Origin: Alkalibacillus salilacus
GTDB lineage: Bacteria > Bacillota > Bacilli > Bacillales > Alkalibacillaceae
DNA length: 64,000 nt
Reading direction: 5' to 3'
NCBI RefSeq assembly: GCF_030812915.1
Contig: NZ_JAUSTQ010000005.1
Coordinates: forward strand, 62,001 to 126,000
In this document: one piece after another, positions 36,644 to 45,215 of the stretch
Numbering within the stretch: position 1 is the first letter of the stretch
How the letters are laid out: each line of letters begins with the position of its first letter
Program-made: the position numbers and the translations under genes
The notes under the pieces: model-generated
The model's input: the letters and a program-made list of their open reading frames with translations, nothing else
Database searches by the model: none
What the model was told of the DNA's origin: nothing

Positions 36644-36964
36644 TTAATCTATTAATGGCAATACGTTTATAACAGGTTCCTCATAGGGATGAACTTGTCG
36701 AATGGTGTTTTTTACTTCCTTTATATCCTCATATGAACAACGAAATTCCATTTTACATTCCGCACCAAATGAAATCTGGTTTACAGAACCATCAAAAGGT
36801 GCTGCACCAGTTAATGGTCTCCAAAATCCTTTGACATGTGAGTAGGATATGACATTATCATAATTTCCAATAGTTAATACGCCCATTTTATTCAATGAAT
36901 CTCGCATCTTAATAATATTGTCTTCTGGCAATAAAACTTCGACTTTTACATATGTATATTCCAT
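36644..36964 (-). CDS. NIF3/YqfO middle-domain-like protein
   Basis: A 106-residue stand-alone protein like the PII/CutA-like insert of YqfO-NIF3 proteins: VKVEVLLPEDNIIKMRDSL, IGNYDNVISYSHVKGFWRP and RQVHPYEEPVINVLPL. It lacks the two flanking NIF3 metal-binding domains, as do other short members. The function is unknown. It stands alone. An inverted repeat (TTGCCATTAAT / ATTAATGGCAA, 36627-36661) overlaps its stop and may act as a weak terminator. Confidence 0.75.
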   Translation of the reverse strand: MEYTYVKVEVLLPEDNIIKMRDSLNKMGVLTIGNYDNVISYSHVKGFWRPLTGAAPFDGSVNQISFGAECKMEFRCSYEDIKEVKNTIRQVHPYEEPVINVLPLID

Positions 36965-37070
36965 TCAATTTCCCCTTCGATTTTTGAATTGTCAGCTTAA
37001 CTTGACCCTACCTATAATTCTAAATGGTATCCGGTTCTTTATAGTAATTCATAACCATATCTTCACGTAA

Positions 37071-37589
37071 TTAAAGCTGTGCATGATACCAGTGAATAGC
37101 TTTGGCTTCTATTTCTTCGACAAGAGATTCCTTGCCTTTAATATATGAAGCAACATCATGAGGATAAGCTTTTGCTAGATCGTATTTTAAATCACCATAC
37201 CGATGTTTATCATTGGGGTAAGTGTTTAGATAGTCGCGAAAAGCTAAATGTCGATCAATATCAGGGCTTCCAACTTCAAAAACATGAACATGATGAGAAC
37301 GACGGTCTCCTCCCTTTTGAAAATAACATCGCCCTGGTATTCCATTCTCACCTTTGGGCTCATAACCGAGATTTCTCATACCATCAACGTACTGATCAAC
37401 ACGTACAATATTGTCAATGACAACCATGATATCAATGATAGGTTTTGCTTTTAATCCCGGAATAGCCGTACTACCAATATGATATATGATTATATCTTCA
37501 CTTATAAAAACTTCTTGTAGTTTTTCAGCTTCATGTTTAAACCTTAAAATCCAATCAGGGTTATACGAGCATACTATAACCTCTCTCAT
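37071..37589 (-). CDS. GrpB family protein (UPF0157)
   Basis: A 172-residue GrpB/UPF0157 protein with a nucleotidyltransferase-like fold. The hallmark is HIGSTAIPGLKAKPIIDIMV (about 36-55), with a metal-binding Asp in the last strand. FQKGGDRRSHHVHVFE and HLAFRDYL follow as usual. In bacteria the family is of unknown function and is scattered among accessory genes. No operon partners. Confidence 0.85.
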   Translation of the reverse strand: MREVIVCSYNPDWILRFKHEAEKLQEVFISEDIIIYHIGSTAIPGLKAKPIIDIMVVIDNIVRVDQYVDGMRNLGYEPKGENGIPGRCYFQKGGDRRSHHVHVFEVGSPDIDRHLAFRDYLNTYPNDKHRYGDLKYDLAKAYPHDVASYIKGKESLVEEIEAKAIHWYHAQL

Positions 37590-37762
37590 GATGCTTACAT
37601 CCTTCCCTACTATGGCCTAACCTTTGAATGATGATTATATTAAAGCAATAAAAATCTCATTGTATTTATTCAATATCCACGGGTTACTGTATGAAATAGA
37701 TCAAGATAAATCAGTCAATGAATCATTCATTAATTTTACTATATATTGCTCTAAGATCCTTT

Positions 37763-38140
37763 TCATTCAACTGACAACTCACGTTCCACACCGTACATCT
37801 TATCTTGTTCAACATCTAAATAACGTCCTTCAATCCCTAAAGTTATTAAGTCACGGTAGTATCCTATTGTGAACACGATGTCATCCTCTTGTTTAAAACG
37901 CAATTCATAACCTGGTAATGGATAATCCATTGTAGCAGTTGACTCTGTTTCGGCTTGGTCCAATTCACTTATCAAATCTTCTATAAACGCTTCATCCTCA
38001 ATTGTTTTAACAACTTCATCTTGATTCCATTCTCTAATTTCTATCGTTGTTACCGTATCATTCAGGTTTAAATTCTCTTGGCCACAAGCCATAATTAAGA
38101 AAAAAGGGATGAGTAATATTACTATTTTTAATTTTTGCAT
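37763..38140 (-). CDS. Lipoprotein of unknown function
   Basis: A 125-residue secreted lipoprotein: basic start, hydrophobic IVILLIPFFLIMAC with lipobox and Cys19, then a small acidic domain with alternating strands (VVKTIEDEAFIEDLISEL, PGYELRFKQEDDIVFTIGYY). Lgt, encoded at 59189, would lipidate it. No catalytic motif is apparent. Confidence 0.8.
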   Translation of the reverse strand: MQKLKIVILLIPFFLIMACGQENLNLNDTVTTIEIREWNQDEVVKTIEDEAFIEDLISELDQAETESTATMDYPLPGYELRFKQEDDIVFTIGYYRDLITLGIEGRYLDVEQDKMYGVERELSVE

Positions 38141-38528
38141 CTAATCCCTCCGTTATAAACTAGACGTTTTATGAAACGGTTTGTTGCAATTCAGCTGCTA
38201 TCTTATAGCCTCAATTTTTTCAAGTTGATCGAAGTAAGTTTGATCACTAAACTAACAAAAATAATGGACTTAAATTGCAGATACCCCTCAGAATGAACCT
38301 GCAAACTCATAAAAAAGTAATTCAATTAAGGAGGCAAATACACATTTGCATACCAAAACTGAATTACTTATTCGTTAATCATTCTCGACTTGTAACATAG
38401 AGCTTTTCATAATATTTGAATTGGTTGAAACCAGTTATACCAATATCTAATTAGAATTCAGCCATATTCATTCTTGTGCAATATAATACTCATAATGCAT
38501 TCGAATTGGATTAATATAAAACGTTAAA
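38141..38528. other. Intergenic region with a nested inverted repeat
   Basis: No gene is seen. Within it, AAGTAATTCA (38315-38324) pairs with TGAATTACTT (38360-38369), and an inner stem GCAAAT/ATTTGC (38334-38349) sits in the loop. On the minus strand the outer stem ends in TTTTTT, so it could terminate the methyltransferase transcript about 160 bases downstream of its stop. Confidence 0.5.
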
Positions 38529-39125
38529 TCATTTCTTGCATTTTGCCATAAACAACGATGCATCTTCATTCATAAAGAGATTCTTGCCATGATGAAACGT
38601 CTGGATGTCAATTGATTGGAAACCAACATCAGCTAACAACCTTCTCAACTCATCATGCTTAAATCCATTATGCACTTTTGGGTGATCGATGTTTTCGTTT
38701 TTGTCAAAATCAACAATCACCAATTCTCCTCCGTCATTCAGAGTATCGTATAAAGTCTGAAGAATCGTTTTCGTTTCAGGAATATGAATGAGAACGAGTG
38801 ACATGAAAATCGTATCAACTTTTTCCGTAGGCTTTTCCTGCATAAAATCAGCTTGAAGCACACGGGCATTTTCAATGTTTCTCTGACGAACTTTCTCCTT
38901 CGCAATATCTACCATTTGTGATGACGCATCTACTAGTAACACTGATTCAACTAAATCTGTTAACTCAAGACTGACAAGCCCCGTTCCACCTCCATAATCC
39001 AAGAATGATTTGGAAGTATGTTGATGTAATACGGGCCTTACTTGTTCAACAATGACTTGCGCTAGCCCTTGCATTTTATCGTTATCATATCGTTTAGCTA
39101 TTTGTTCAAACGGTTGATCTGTCAT
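38529..39125 (-). CDS. Class I SAM-dependent methyltransferase (accessory)
   Basis: A 198-residue methyltransferase. FLDYGGGTGLVSLEL is motif I, LVDASSQMVDIA the acidic loop, and DTIFMSLVLIHIP the post-I segment. It resembles the Ubi/small-molecule group and has no domain to show a substrate. No partner genes: the neighbours are convergent or unrelated. Confidence 0.85.
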   Translation of the reverse strand: MTDQPFEQIAKRYDNDKMQGLAQVIVEQVRPVLHQHTSKSFLDYGGGTGLVSLELTDLVESVLLVDASSQMVDIAKEKVRQRNIENARVLQADFMQEKPTEKVDTIFMSLVLIHIPETKTILQTLYDTLNDGGELVIVDFDKNENIDHPKVHNGFKHDELRRLLADVGFQSIDIQTFHHGKNLFMNEDASLFMAKCKK

Positions 39126-39321
39126 CGTGATTCTTTCACCCTTTCTTTGAATTCGAACTCTTTCAACTATAACATTTTAAAATTGTTTGAAGTTGGATTG
39201 GATATGTGAAAATTATCGTGAAACAAAGGACTTAATAAGGTTTTATAAATAGAGTCAGAATTTTATGGTAAAATGAACGAAATAACAAAATTTACAAAAT
39301 ATCAACGCAGGAGTTGAGGTC

Positions 39322-39666
39322 ATGGAACACAATATGGGGCTTTATGAATCACCTTTTAACTCAATCAAGACAGGTAACAAGGAAGTAGAAGTAAGATTAA
39401 ATGATGAGAAAAGAAGAAAGCTTAATCCGGGAGACACAATAAAGTTTTCAAAAGTTCCAGATAGCAACGAAACATTAACCGTCGAGATTATTGAAATGAG
39501 AAATTTTCCAACATTTAAGGATATGTACGAAAACATTCCTGCAAGTGATCTTGATGCTGTCGGTGGCTCAATTGATGAAATGGTAGAACGAACTTACCAG
39601 ATTTATACGCCAGAACAAGAAAAGCAATGGGGGACCGTTGCGATTAGGATTAAATTATTAGGATAG
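39322..39666 (+). CDS. ASCH domain protein
   Basis: A 114-residue ASCH (PUA-like) protein. GLYESPFNSIKTGNKEVEVR holds the conserved N-terminal block, LNPGDTIKF is the loop typical of this fold, and YTPEQEKQWGTVAIRI ends it. ASCH proteins bind RNA or nucleosides, and some are amidohydrolases for modified cytidines. The ATG has AGGAG and GAGGTC upstream. Confidence 0.85.
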   Translation: MEHNMGLYESPFNSIKTGNKEVEVRLNDEKRRKLNPGDTIKFSKVPDSNETLTVEIIEMRNFPTFKDMYENIPASDLDAVGGSIDEMVERTYQIYTPEQEKQWGTVAIRIKLLG

Positions 39667-39745
39667 AACCTATAAGTTTCTATGTATTACAAACATAAAT
39701 TGGTATTATTGGATGCTTCAAAATGAAGTAGAAAGGTTGAACACT

Positions 39746-40390
39746 ATGGCTAATCCTACAAATCCAAAAGAAGAAGCAGCACAACATTTTAATCCGGTTG
39801 ACCATATTACGTCACGTATTCATGAAATGAAACAAACATCAGAGTATGGAGCTAGGCTTTCTTTTGAATGGTGGAGATTGCTAAATCAAAATCTAAAGAA
39901 TTGTCAGTACCCTGTCGTTCATCCAAAGGGTCAGGAAACATTTTCTTTATATATTACATTTTCAACTGGGCTATTTGAATGTGCTTTATCAATTGATGGT
40001 GTTACTTCTTTTATAAAAGAAAATGGGATCAAACCTGTTAAATACTCACCAACTGATATAATTTCCGCTGTCGACCAAGGTAACATTAATCAAGATCCGA
40101 ATCTGATCAAACCAAATCATAAAAACCCTGTCATGGTGCTTCAAAGCTACTATTTTACCGAGAATAAACCTTATTGCATCAATGGGAACCATCGCATTCA
40201 CGAGGCGTTTCTAAAGAATGATCATGGCATAGATGTATATCTTTTGGAAGATTTAGTGTTTCCCAACTTGTTTCACAACACTATATGCAAAGCCATTTAC
40301 TTTCTAGAGATTGATTATAATAATGTTATGACTGATAAGAGGCATTATTTACAGGATGATAATGACGCTATTGTATACCGTTTAAACTAA
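39746..40390 (+). CDS. Hypothetical protein with ParB-like GNHR motif
   Basis: A 214-residue protein with no family named. CINGNHRIHEAFLKN (about 165-180) resembles the GxHR motif of ParB/Srx-type nucleotide-binding proteins, and KPVKYSPTDIISAVDQGNIN precedes it in the way ParB-like domains do. An ATG 33 bases upstream lacks a ribosome site, while AGAAAGG precedes the ATG at 39746. Function unknown; a ParB-like NTPase is possible. Confidence 0.6.
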   Translation: MANPTNPKEEAAQHFNPVDHITSRIHEMKQTSEYGARLSFEWWRLLNQNLKNCQYPVVHPKGQETFSLYITFSTGLFECALSIDGVTSFIKENGIKPVKYSPTDIISAVDQGNINQDPNLIKPNHKNPVMVLQSYYFTENKPYCINGNHRIHEAFLKNDHGIDVYLLEDLVFPNLFHNTICKAIYFLEIDYNNVMTDKRHYLQDDNDAIVYRLN

Positions 40391-40464
40391 TGCAATTTCA
40401 TAATATTTTAACCATAATATGCTTTTCTGTAGTGAATATTTAACGATAGGGTTGGTGAAAATTA

Positions 40465-41010
40465 ATGGGTGGTATTAAAGTGATATCTGTTGCTTCAGTT
40501 TCAGGTGGCGGAAAAACTACAGTAACTAATGAATTAGAAAACACGTTAGGAGACACTGAAACACTGCATTTTGATAACTATGATTTTGATGGTGCACCAG
40601 ATGACTTAATTAAATGGGTTGAAAAAGGAGCCGACTACAACCAGTGGAATTTAACCCCTCTCATTGCAGATCTTCAATCATTATTAGACAGCAACAACCC
40701 TCCTAAATACATAATATTGGATTATCCCTTCTCATATAAAAATGATGACTTGAAAAGCTTAATTGATTTTTCCATTTATATTGATACTCCACTAGACATT
40801 GCTATGGCAAGACGACTAGCAAGAGATTATCATAATGCCACTTCAGGTGAAATCCAAAACGACTTGAATTTTTATTTAAACTACGGAAGAACTGCCTATT
40901 TAGAAATGGAAAATACAATCAAACCAAATGCTGATTTTGTCATAGATGGATCTTTGACAGTTTTGGATATAGTAGAAACTATACTTAGGGAGTTAAAGGA
41001 TGAATTTTAA
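40465..41010 (+). CDS. P-loop kinase-like protein
   Basis: A 181-residue protein with a Walker A loop VSGGGKTT (about 12-19) and an uridine-kinase-like layout: HFDNYDFDG as the base-binding region, IILDYPFSY as the Walker B strand, and DTPLDIAMARRLARD as the lid. It is probably a small nucleoside or sugar kinase. The substrate is unknown. AGGG lies before the ATG. Confidence 0.72.
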   Translation: MGGIKVISVASVSGGGKTTVTNELENTLGDTETLHFDNYDFDGAPDDLIKWVEKGADYNQWNLTPLIADLQSLLDSNNPPKYIILDYPFSYKNDDLKSLIDFSIYIDTPLDIAMARRLARDYHNATSGEIQNDLNFYLNYGRTAYLEMENTIKPNADFVIDGSLTVLDIVETILRELKDEF

Positions 41011-41059
41011 TTCTTTTTCCAACGAGACGATCTTATAATCCTTAATATTGGTTCACCTC

Positions 41060-41560
41060 TTAACTTTCACGCAAAACTTCACTATACCATTTCCTAAGCT
41101 GATTAATATGAGCCTGATGATAACGATTATGGTCAGCAATATGCCAAAGACCCCAACGAATAGTTGCTTCGTTTTCATCATTAAGACCAAAAGTGACTAC
41201 TTTGTCCAAATCTGCATCTGATAGCTGTGTACATGTATCTTTTAACTTAGTTAATACACTTTCGTATTCCGTGATAAGTGATTCCAGAGACATATTCTTC
41301 ACTTTTGGAAGCTTGTTATCGGTATCTAACACAGGACCATATTGGTTTTCTAAAGAATTGGGAAATGGCTGTCCTTTAATTCTATAAATCCAGTTAAGAT
41401 CAACATACATAATATGATTTATTAACTGTGCTGTACTATTATAATTACTATTAGGCCCCTTGTAATCTAATTCTTCTTGAGACATGCCATCAGTAATAAG
41501 TTGCAATCGTTGATGATTTTCTTTAACTGCGGAATATAACATTCCCACAGTTGGTGACAT
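41060..41560 (-). CDS. DinB family protein
   Basis: A 166-residue DinB/YfiT-like four-helix bundle. The metal-binding histidines are in LINHIMYVDLNW (first) and HIADHNRYHQAHINQLRKWY (second and third). Members are thiol-dependent enzymes, and in bacillithiol makers some are bacillithiol-S-transferases. The ATG at 41560 lies eight bases after AAAGGAG, so the longer frame is not used. It stands alone. Confidence 0.85.
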   Translation of the reverse strand: MSPTVGMLYSAVKENHQRLQLITDGMSQEELDYKGPNSNYNSTAQLINHIMYVDLNWIYRIKGQPFPNSLENQYGPVLDTDNKLPKVKNMSLESLITEYESVLTKLKDTCTQLSDADLDKVVTFGLNDENEATIRWGLWHIADHNRYHQAHINQLRKWYSEVLRES

Positions 41561-41731
41561 ATTGGCATCTCCTTTTAAATCATAAAGCATATTAAATCTC
41601 CTCCGAACTTTTAATTACTTATGGATTTAATTTAAAAACAACCTTAAATAGAAACTAACCATCACCTGAAAATAATGCAATAAAAGTACAAATAATCTAT
41701 AGGCGAACAAGGACGAATCTATATACTTTTC

Positions 41732-42157
41732 CTACTTTATGCGAACCTTTATTTCTTCCTTTTTATCGGATGATTTTTCTTCGGAAGATTGTCCTTCTTT
41801 TAAAATATCTCGAATTTCGGTTAATAACTCTTTGTTAGGATGAGGAGATTCCTTTAAAGGTACGCTTTCACTTCCCCTTAGATAATTAAATAATTTAATA
41901 AAAAGATAGATTGAGAATGAAATGATAAGGAAATCAACAGCCGTTTGGAGAAATGAACCGTACCTAATAATAACCCCGTTAAAATCTAAAACAAGAAATT
42001 GAAAACTCGTCCCACCTGCCAGCGCTCCAAATATAGGCATAATAATATCCTCAACTAATGAATCGACAATCTTGCTAAAAGCCGTTCCAACGATAACCGC
42101 AATAGCTAATTCAAATACGTTCCCGCGTAAGGCGAATTGCTTAAACTCATTCCACAT
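41732..42157 (-). CDS. mscL: Large-conductance mechanosensitive channel
   Basis: A 141-residue MscL. The N-terminal helix KQFALRGNVFELAIAVIVG with the pore-forming first transmembrane segment, GTAFSKIVDSLVEDIIMP and the second hydrophobic helix (FLIISFSIYLFIKLFNYL) are clear, with a charged cytoplasmic tail. It opens under osmotic downshift, which fits an organism facing changing salinity. Start ATG after AGGAG. Confidence 0.96.
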   Translation of the reverse strand: MWNEFKQFALRGNVFELAIAVIVGTAFSKIVDSLVEDIIMPIFGALAGGTSFQFLVLDFNGVIIRYGSFLQTAVDFLIISFSIYLFIKLFNYLRGSESVPLKESPHPNKELLTEIRDILKEGQSSEEKSSDKKEEIKVRIK

Positions 42158-42324
42158 AGAACCACTCCTGATCTGTTGCTATTAATAAATCGTATTCAAA
42201 GCGAGTGATTCATATTAAATATTTAAGACTTAGCATTGGCATGAGATCAAATGATTTCTATTCAATATGGAATATGTAAATTATATACTTTACTTTATTC
42301 CCCTTAACTCTAATGACCTTGTAC

Positions 42325-42603
42325 TTATTTCCTACTATCCTTTTCAACAATATTTCGCAAATAGTCTTTTTTAATTACATAAGAAAATAAAACCTGAATA
42401 ACTACAACTCCACCAGGAATTATAGTAACTATCCACGTCATTGGACTGTTTGCGGAAGAAAAATAAGAATGCACAAATGAATATGCAACTAAACAGTACA
42501 TTAAAGATAGTATACTAGCAGTAACATTTATTTTTTTTATAAGATCATCCCCCTTATAGTACTGAAACTTATCATCAAATTGATGCACAAGTTTATCGAG
42601 CAA
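42325..42603 (-). CDS. Small membrane protein (92 aa)
   Basis: Two hydrophobic helices (NVTASILSLMYCLVAYSF and WIVTIIPGGVVVIQVLFSYV) between charged ends. The start is a TTG without a clear ribosome site. An AAGGGGG inside the frame lies before an ATA, so the true start may be further in. Unknown function. Confidence 0.5.
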   Translation of the reverse strand: MLDKLVHQFDDKFQYYKGDDLIKKINVTASILSLMYCLVAYSFVHSYFSSANSPMTWIVTIIPGGVVVIQVLFSYVIKKDYLRNIVEKDSRK

Positions 42604-42636
42604 AACTTATGTAATTTCACCAACAAAAACATCGAT

Positions 42637-43191
42637 TCACTTATTGTCGAAAGTTTTCACACCACTAATGTATTCATCCTGTAACATTCCCATATGTATG
42701 ATGTCGTGCCATTGACCGTTTCTAAATAACGACTGACGACTTTTCCCTTCTTCTTTAAAACCTAACTTTTGGTACAGCTTTATTGCCTTTTCATTAAACG
42801 AAAAAACCTTCAACGAAACTCGATGTAAATTGAGTTCTTGAAAGGCGTAATTTAATAATAAATTTAGTGCTTCAGTTCCGTAGCCTTGTCCCCAATATTC
42901 CTTCTCACCTATATCAATAATTGATTCAGCGTTTCTGTTTTTGTAATCAATGTTTATTAACGATGTAATTCCAATAGAAATTTCATTCTTTCGATCAATA
43001 ATGATGTAACTTTTCGATGAACTATTATCCATAAGCACGTTTTCAACAAAATCTTTTGTTTCTTCAAATGAATATAAGTCTAATGATGGGTTTGTAGAAA
43101 ACATTACATCCGTGTCATTTCTCCACTGATGATATTGTTCAGCATCGTTCTTTTCTACTTTTTGCAAGATAATTTTTTGAGTTGAGAACAT
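42637..43191 (-). CDS. GNAT acetyltransferase, RimJ/RimL type
   Basis: A 184-residue acetyltransferase: ILQKVEKNDAEQYHQWRN opening, the acetyl-CoA loop GEKEYWGQGYGTEALNLLLNY (about 92-112) and HRVSLKVFSFNEKAIKLYQK. It would acetylate protein N-termini or small amines or drugs. GGGGGAG precedes the ATG. No operon. Confidence 0.88.
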   Translation of the reverse strand: MFSTQKIILQKVEKNDAEQYHQWRNDTDVMFSTNPSLDLYSFEETKDFVENVLMDNSSSKSYIIIDRKNEISIGITSLINIDYKNRNAESIIDIGEKEYWGQGYGTEALNLLLNYAFQELNLHRVSLKVFSFNEKAIKLYQKLGFKEEGKSRQSLFRNGQWHDIIHMGMLQDEYISGVKTFDNK

Positions 43192-43300
43192 ATCAAGCTC
43201 CCCCTTTTTGAGATAATTTCCTTTTGTGAAATAACCTTGCTATTAAATACTTAAATCCTTATACCATTGCTAATCGAAAATAAAACAGACTAGTCAAAGG

Positions 43301-43777
43301 TTATTTATTGCCTCTTGTTTTATTATAGCCTTTTCTATAAGCATCATAGGTTTCAATAGTGTGCCTTTCTAATTCATTTAAAGTCTTGAAACCACTATTT
43401 TCTAATGAAATCATTTTAATGGTCCATTGATCTCCATACTTATAATCTGCATAGACATCCCCGTTACCTCTTCCGAAAAAATGGTTGTTCACTCTATTAA
43501 GAACTTGCTTCCCTTGTCCTACATAAAACAAATTTTTAGATTTATTATGTAGAATATAAACACCGGCGAAATTATAATTACTAGAATATAATGGTTTCCC
43601 CTTACCACCAAAACTTTTATTTCTCATTTCCATAAATTCAGCGGGGGTTAGTTCTAATGTATTATTCGCCAGTTCAAAGATTTGTTCACGTATTTTCTTT
43701 TGCTCAAGGAATTGAATGATATAAAAGCTAATTAAAAGTAAAATTAGAAAAAACGGTAAAATAAATATATAATCCAT
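43301..43777 (-). CDS. Membrane-anchored GIY-YIG-like protein
   Basis: A 158-residue protein with an N-terminal helix (IFILPFFLILLLISFYII), a helical stretch, then a GIY-YIG-like domain: GVYILHN and FYVGQG correspond to the two motifs, and RVNNHFFGRG follows. The Glu of a catalytic pair may be in LNELERHTIETYDAYRKGYNKT. It is about 240 bases from the tRNA-Arg. Whether it cuts DNA or RNA, or is inactive, cannot be told. Confidence 0.72.
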   Translation of the reverse strand: MDYIFILPFFLILLLISFYIIQFLEQKKIREQIFELANNTLELTPAEFMEMRNKSFGGKGKPLYSSNYNFAGVYILHNKSKNLFYVGQGKQVLNRVNNHFFGRGNGDVYADYKYGDQWTIKMISLENSGFKTLNELERHTIETYDAYRKGYNKTRGNK

Positions 43778-43865
43778 TAAATCACCTTCAATTATTATAA
43801 TAACATCTTGTTACAGTTAAATTTTAACATACTAAATTAACTTTGAATTACTATTAGCTCAAACA

Positions 43866-43906
43866 AAAACAACCTCAATCCTTTCTTAGTAAAGGATTGA
43901 GGTTGC
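43866..43906 (-). terminator. tRNA terminator hairpin, copy of the 18.0 kb hairpin
   Basis: A perfect 15-bp stem CAACCTCAATCCTTT / AAAGGATTGAGGTTG with T5 on the minus strand, 40 bases after the tRNA-Arg. Its arms match those after pseI. Confidence 0.88.
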
Positions 43907-43945
43907 TCATTTATTTTTCTATTTTAACGATTAGATGTCTAATAA

Positions 43946-44017
43946 TGCCCTCGAAGGGAATCGAACCCCTATCGCAAGAACCGGAATCTTGTGTGTTATC
44001 CGTTACACCACGAGGGC
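43946..44017 (-). tRNA. tRNA-Arg (anticodon CCG)
   Basis: A full cloverleaf reads on the minus strand: acceptor GCCCTCG / CGAGGGC, D stem GTGT/ACAC, anticodon stem CAAGA/TCTTG with loop TTCCGGT (anticodon CCG, codon CGG), a 4-base variable loop and T arm AGGGG-TTCGATT-CCCTT. The discriminator is A and CCA is not encoded. B. subtilis also has a tRNA-Arg near clpP. tRNA genes like this are common integration sites. Confidence 0.95.
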
Positions 44018-44152
44018 TAAAAAATAACTGCATTAGTCATTATAATTCGTTCTGGTTTCTTTTGCAAGAAGTCATTGCTATTTGACGGTCTAACGTTTAA
44101 TCGGTCGTTAAATTGGGAAGATGTATAATGGTCAAAAGGATTAAGTTTTTCG

Positions 44153-44182
44153 TTTGACCTTTCTTGACCAAACAGGTATGAT
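44153..44182 (+). promoter_or_regulatory. CtsR box and SigmaA promoter of clpP
   Basis: TTTGACCTTTCTTGACC (44153-44169) is the CtsR direct heptad repeat in reverse orientation, with one base off. Its first heptad contains TTGACC (44154-44159), which is 17 bases from TATGAT (44177-44182). CtsR would therefore block the -35. A further GGTCAAA lies at 44130. Confidence 0.85.
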
Positions 44183-44224
44183 AAACATATAACATAAAAA
44201 ACATGTAATAAGGAGTGACACGAT

Positions 44225-44803
44225 ATGAATTTAATTCCTACAGTCATTGAATCAACGAACCGCGGGGAACGTGCTTATGATATTTATTCGCGTCTACTAA
44301 AAGACCGCATTATTATGTTAGGTGGACCAGTTGACGATAACATTGCTAACTCAGTTGTTGCACAGATGTTATTCTTAGCAGCTGAAGATCCTGACAAAGA
44401 TATTTCCCTATACATTAACTCACCAGGTGGTTCTATTACAGCTGGTATGGCAATTTATGACACAATGCAATTCATTAAGCCAGATGTATCAACAATCTGT
44501 GTTGGTATGGCAGCTTCAATGGGTGCATTCTTACTAGCTGCAGGTGCAGATGGTAAGCGTTATGGTCTACCAAACAGTGAAGTAATGATTCACCAGCCAT
44601 TAGGTGGTACGCAAGGTCAGGCATCTGACATCCAAATTCATGCTAAGCGTATTGTTGAAATGCGCGAGAAGCTAAACCAAATTCTATCTGAACGTACAGG
44701 TCAGCCGTACGAAGTGGTTGAACGCGACACTGATCGTGACAACTTCATGTCAGCAAATGAAGCGAAAGAATATGGCTTGATCGACGAAGTGATGGAAAAA
44801 TAA
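44225..44803 (+). CDS. clpP: ATP-dependent Clp protease proteolytic subunit
   Basis: A 192-residue ClpP. The serine protease triad is Ser98 (GMAASMGAF), His123 (MIHQPLGG) and Asp172 (RDN). [10 protein letters not shown] gives the oxyanion region, and the N-terminal LIPTVIEST is the axial loop. It forms the tetradecamer barrel with ClpC/ClpX. Control is by the CtsR box. It has its own terminator, and no N-terminal processing site stands out. Confidence 0.98.
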   Translation: MNLIPTVIESTNRGERAYDIYSRLLKDRIIMLGGPVDDNIANSVVAQMLFLAAEDPDKDISLYINSPGGSITAGMAIYDTMQFIKPDVSTICVGMAASMGAFLLAAGADGKRYGLPNSEVMIHQPLGGTQGQASDIQIHAKRIVEMREKLNQILSERTGQPYEVVERDTDRDNFMSANEAKEYGLIDEVMEK

Positions 44804-44817
44804 ACGAGTATCTTAGG

Positions 44818-44846
44818 AACGCCCGCATATCGCGGGCGTTTTTTAT
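44818..44846 (+). terminator. Terminator of clpP
   Basis: Stem AACGCCCGC / GCGGGCGTT with a short loop and TTTTTTA, 15 bases after the stop. Confidence 0.93.
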
Positions 44847-44869
44847 TGCGTAGAAATTGGGATGAGGTG

Positions 44870-45065
44870 AGGTCGCCGTTATATTTTAGATCGCGCTGAT
44901 ATATTTCGGATGGCGCCGATATATTTACTGAGGCGCCGTTATTTTTCATATGGCGCCGTTAAAATTTGTGAGGCGCCGATACCGTTATTATATCGGCGAC
45001 CTAGTGTATCAACAAACAGGATATCGGCACTTCATGTCTCGCAACCTGATATATCAACGACTTTT
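44870..45065. repeat. Array 2 of the 20-bp repeat, with an orientation switch
   Basis: Six units of 20 bases, each with GGCGCCG(T/A)TAT-type cores, run from about 44873 to 44992. The orientation then flips at about 44990 to TATCGGCGAC units, which are less regular and end near 45065. The region between 44847 and 45215 has no gene: open frames across it are repeat translations. It begins right after the clpP terminator. Confidence 0.88.
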
Positions 45066-45215
45066 TGGATTAACAATTCAGGTAGACCAACAACCAAGTC
45101 TACATCAAGGACCTAATGCACCACCTCCCCTCCATTCATCCGTAAAACTCCCTCTCAATTTCATCTAAACGCTGAACATGATACGATAAACAGAGTGAGA
45201 CAAGGAGTGACTGAG

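Noticed and set aside
44910-45168. Overlapping frames across array 2
   Set aside because: They are repeat translations in two frames without ribosome sites. No independent coding signal.
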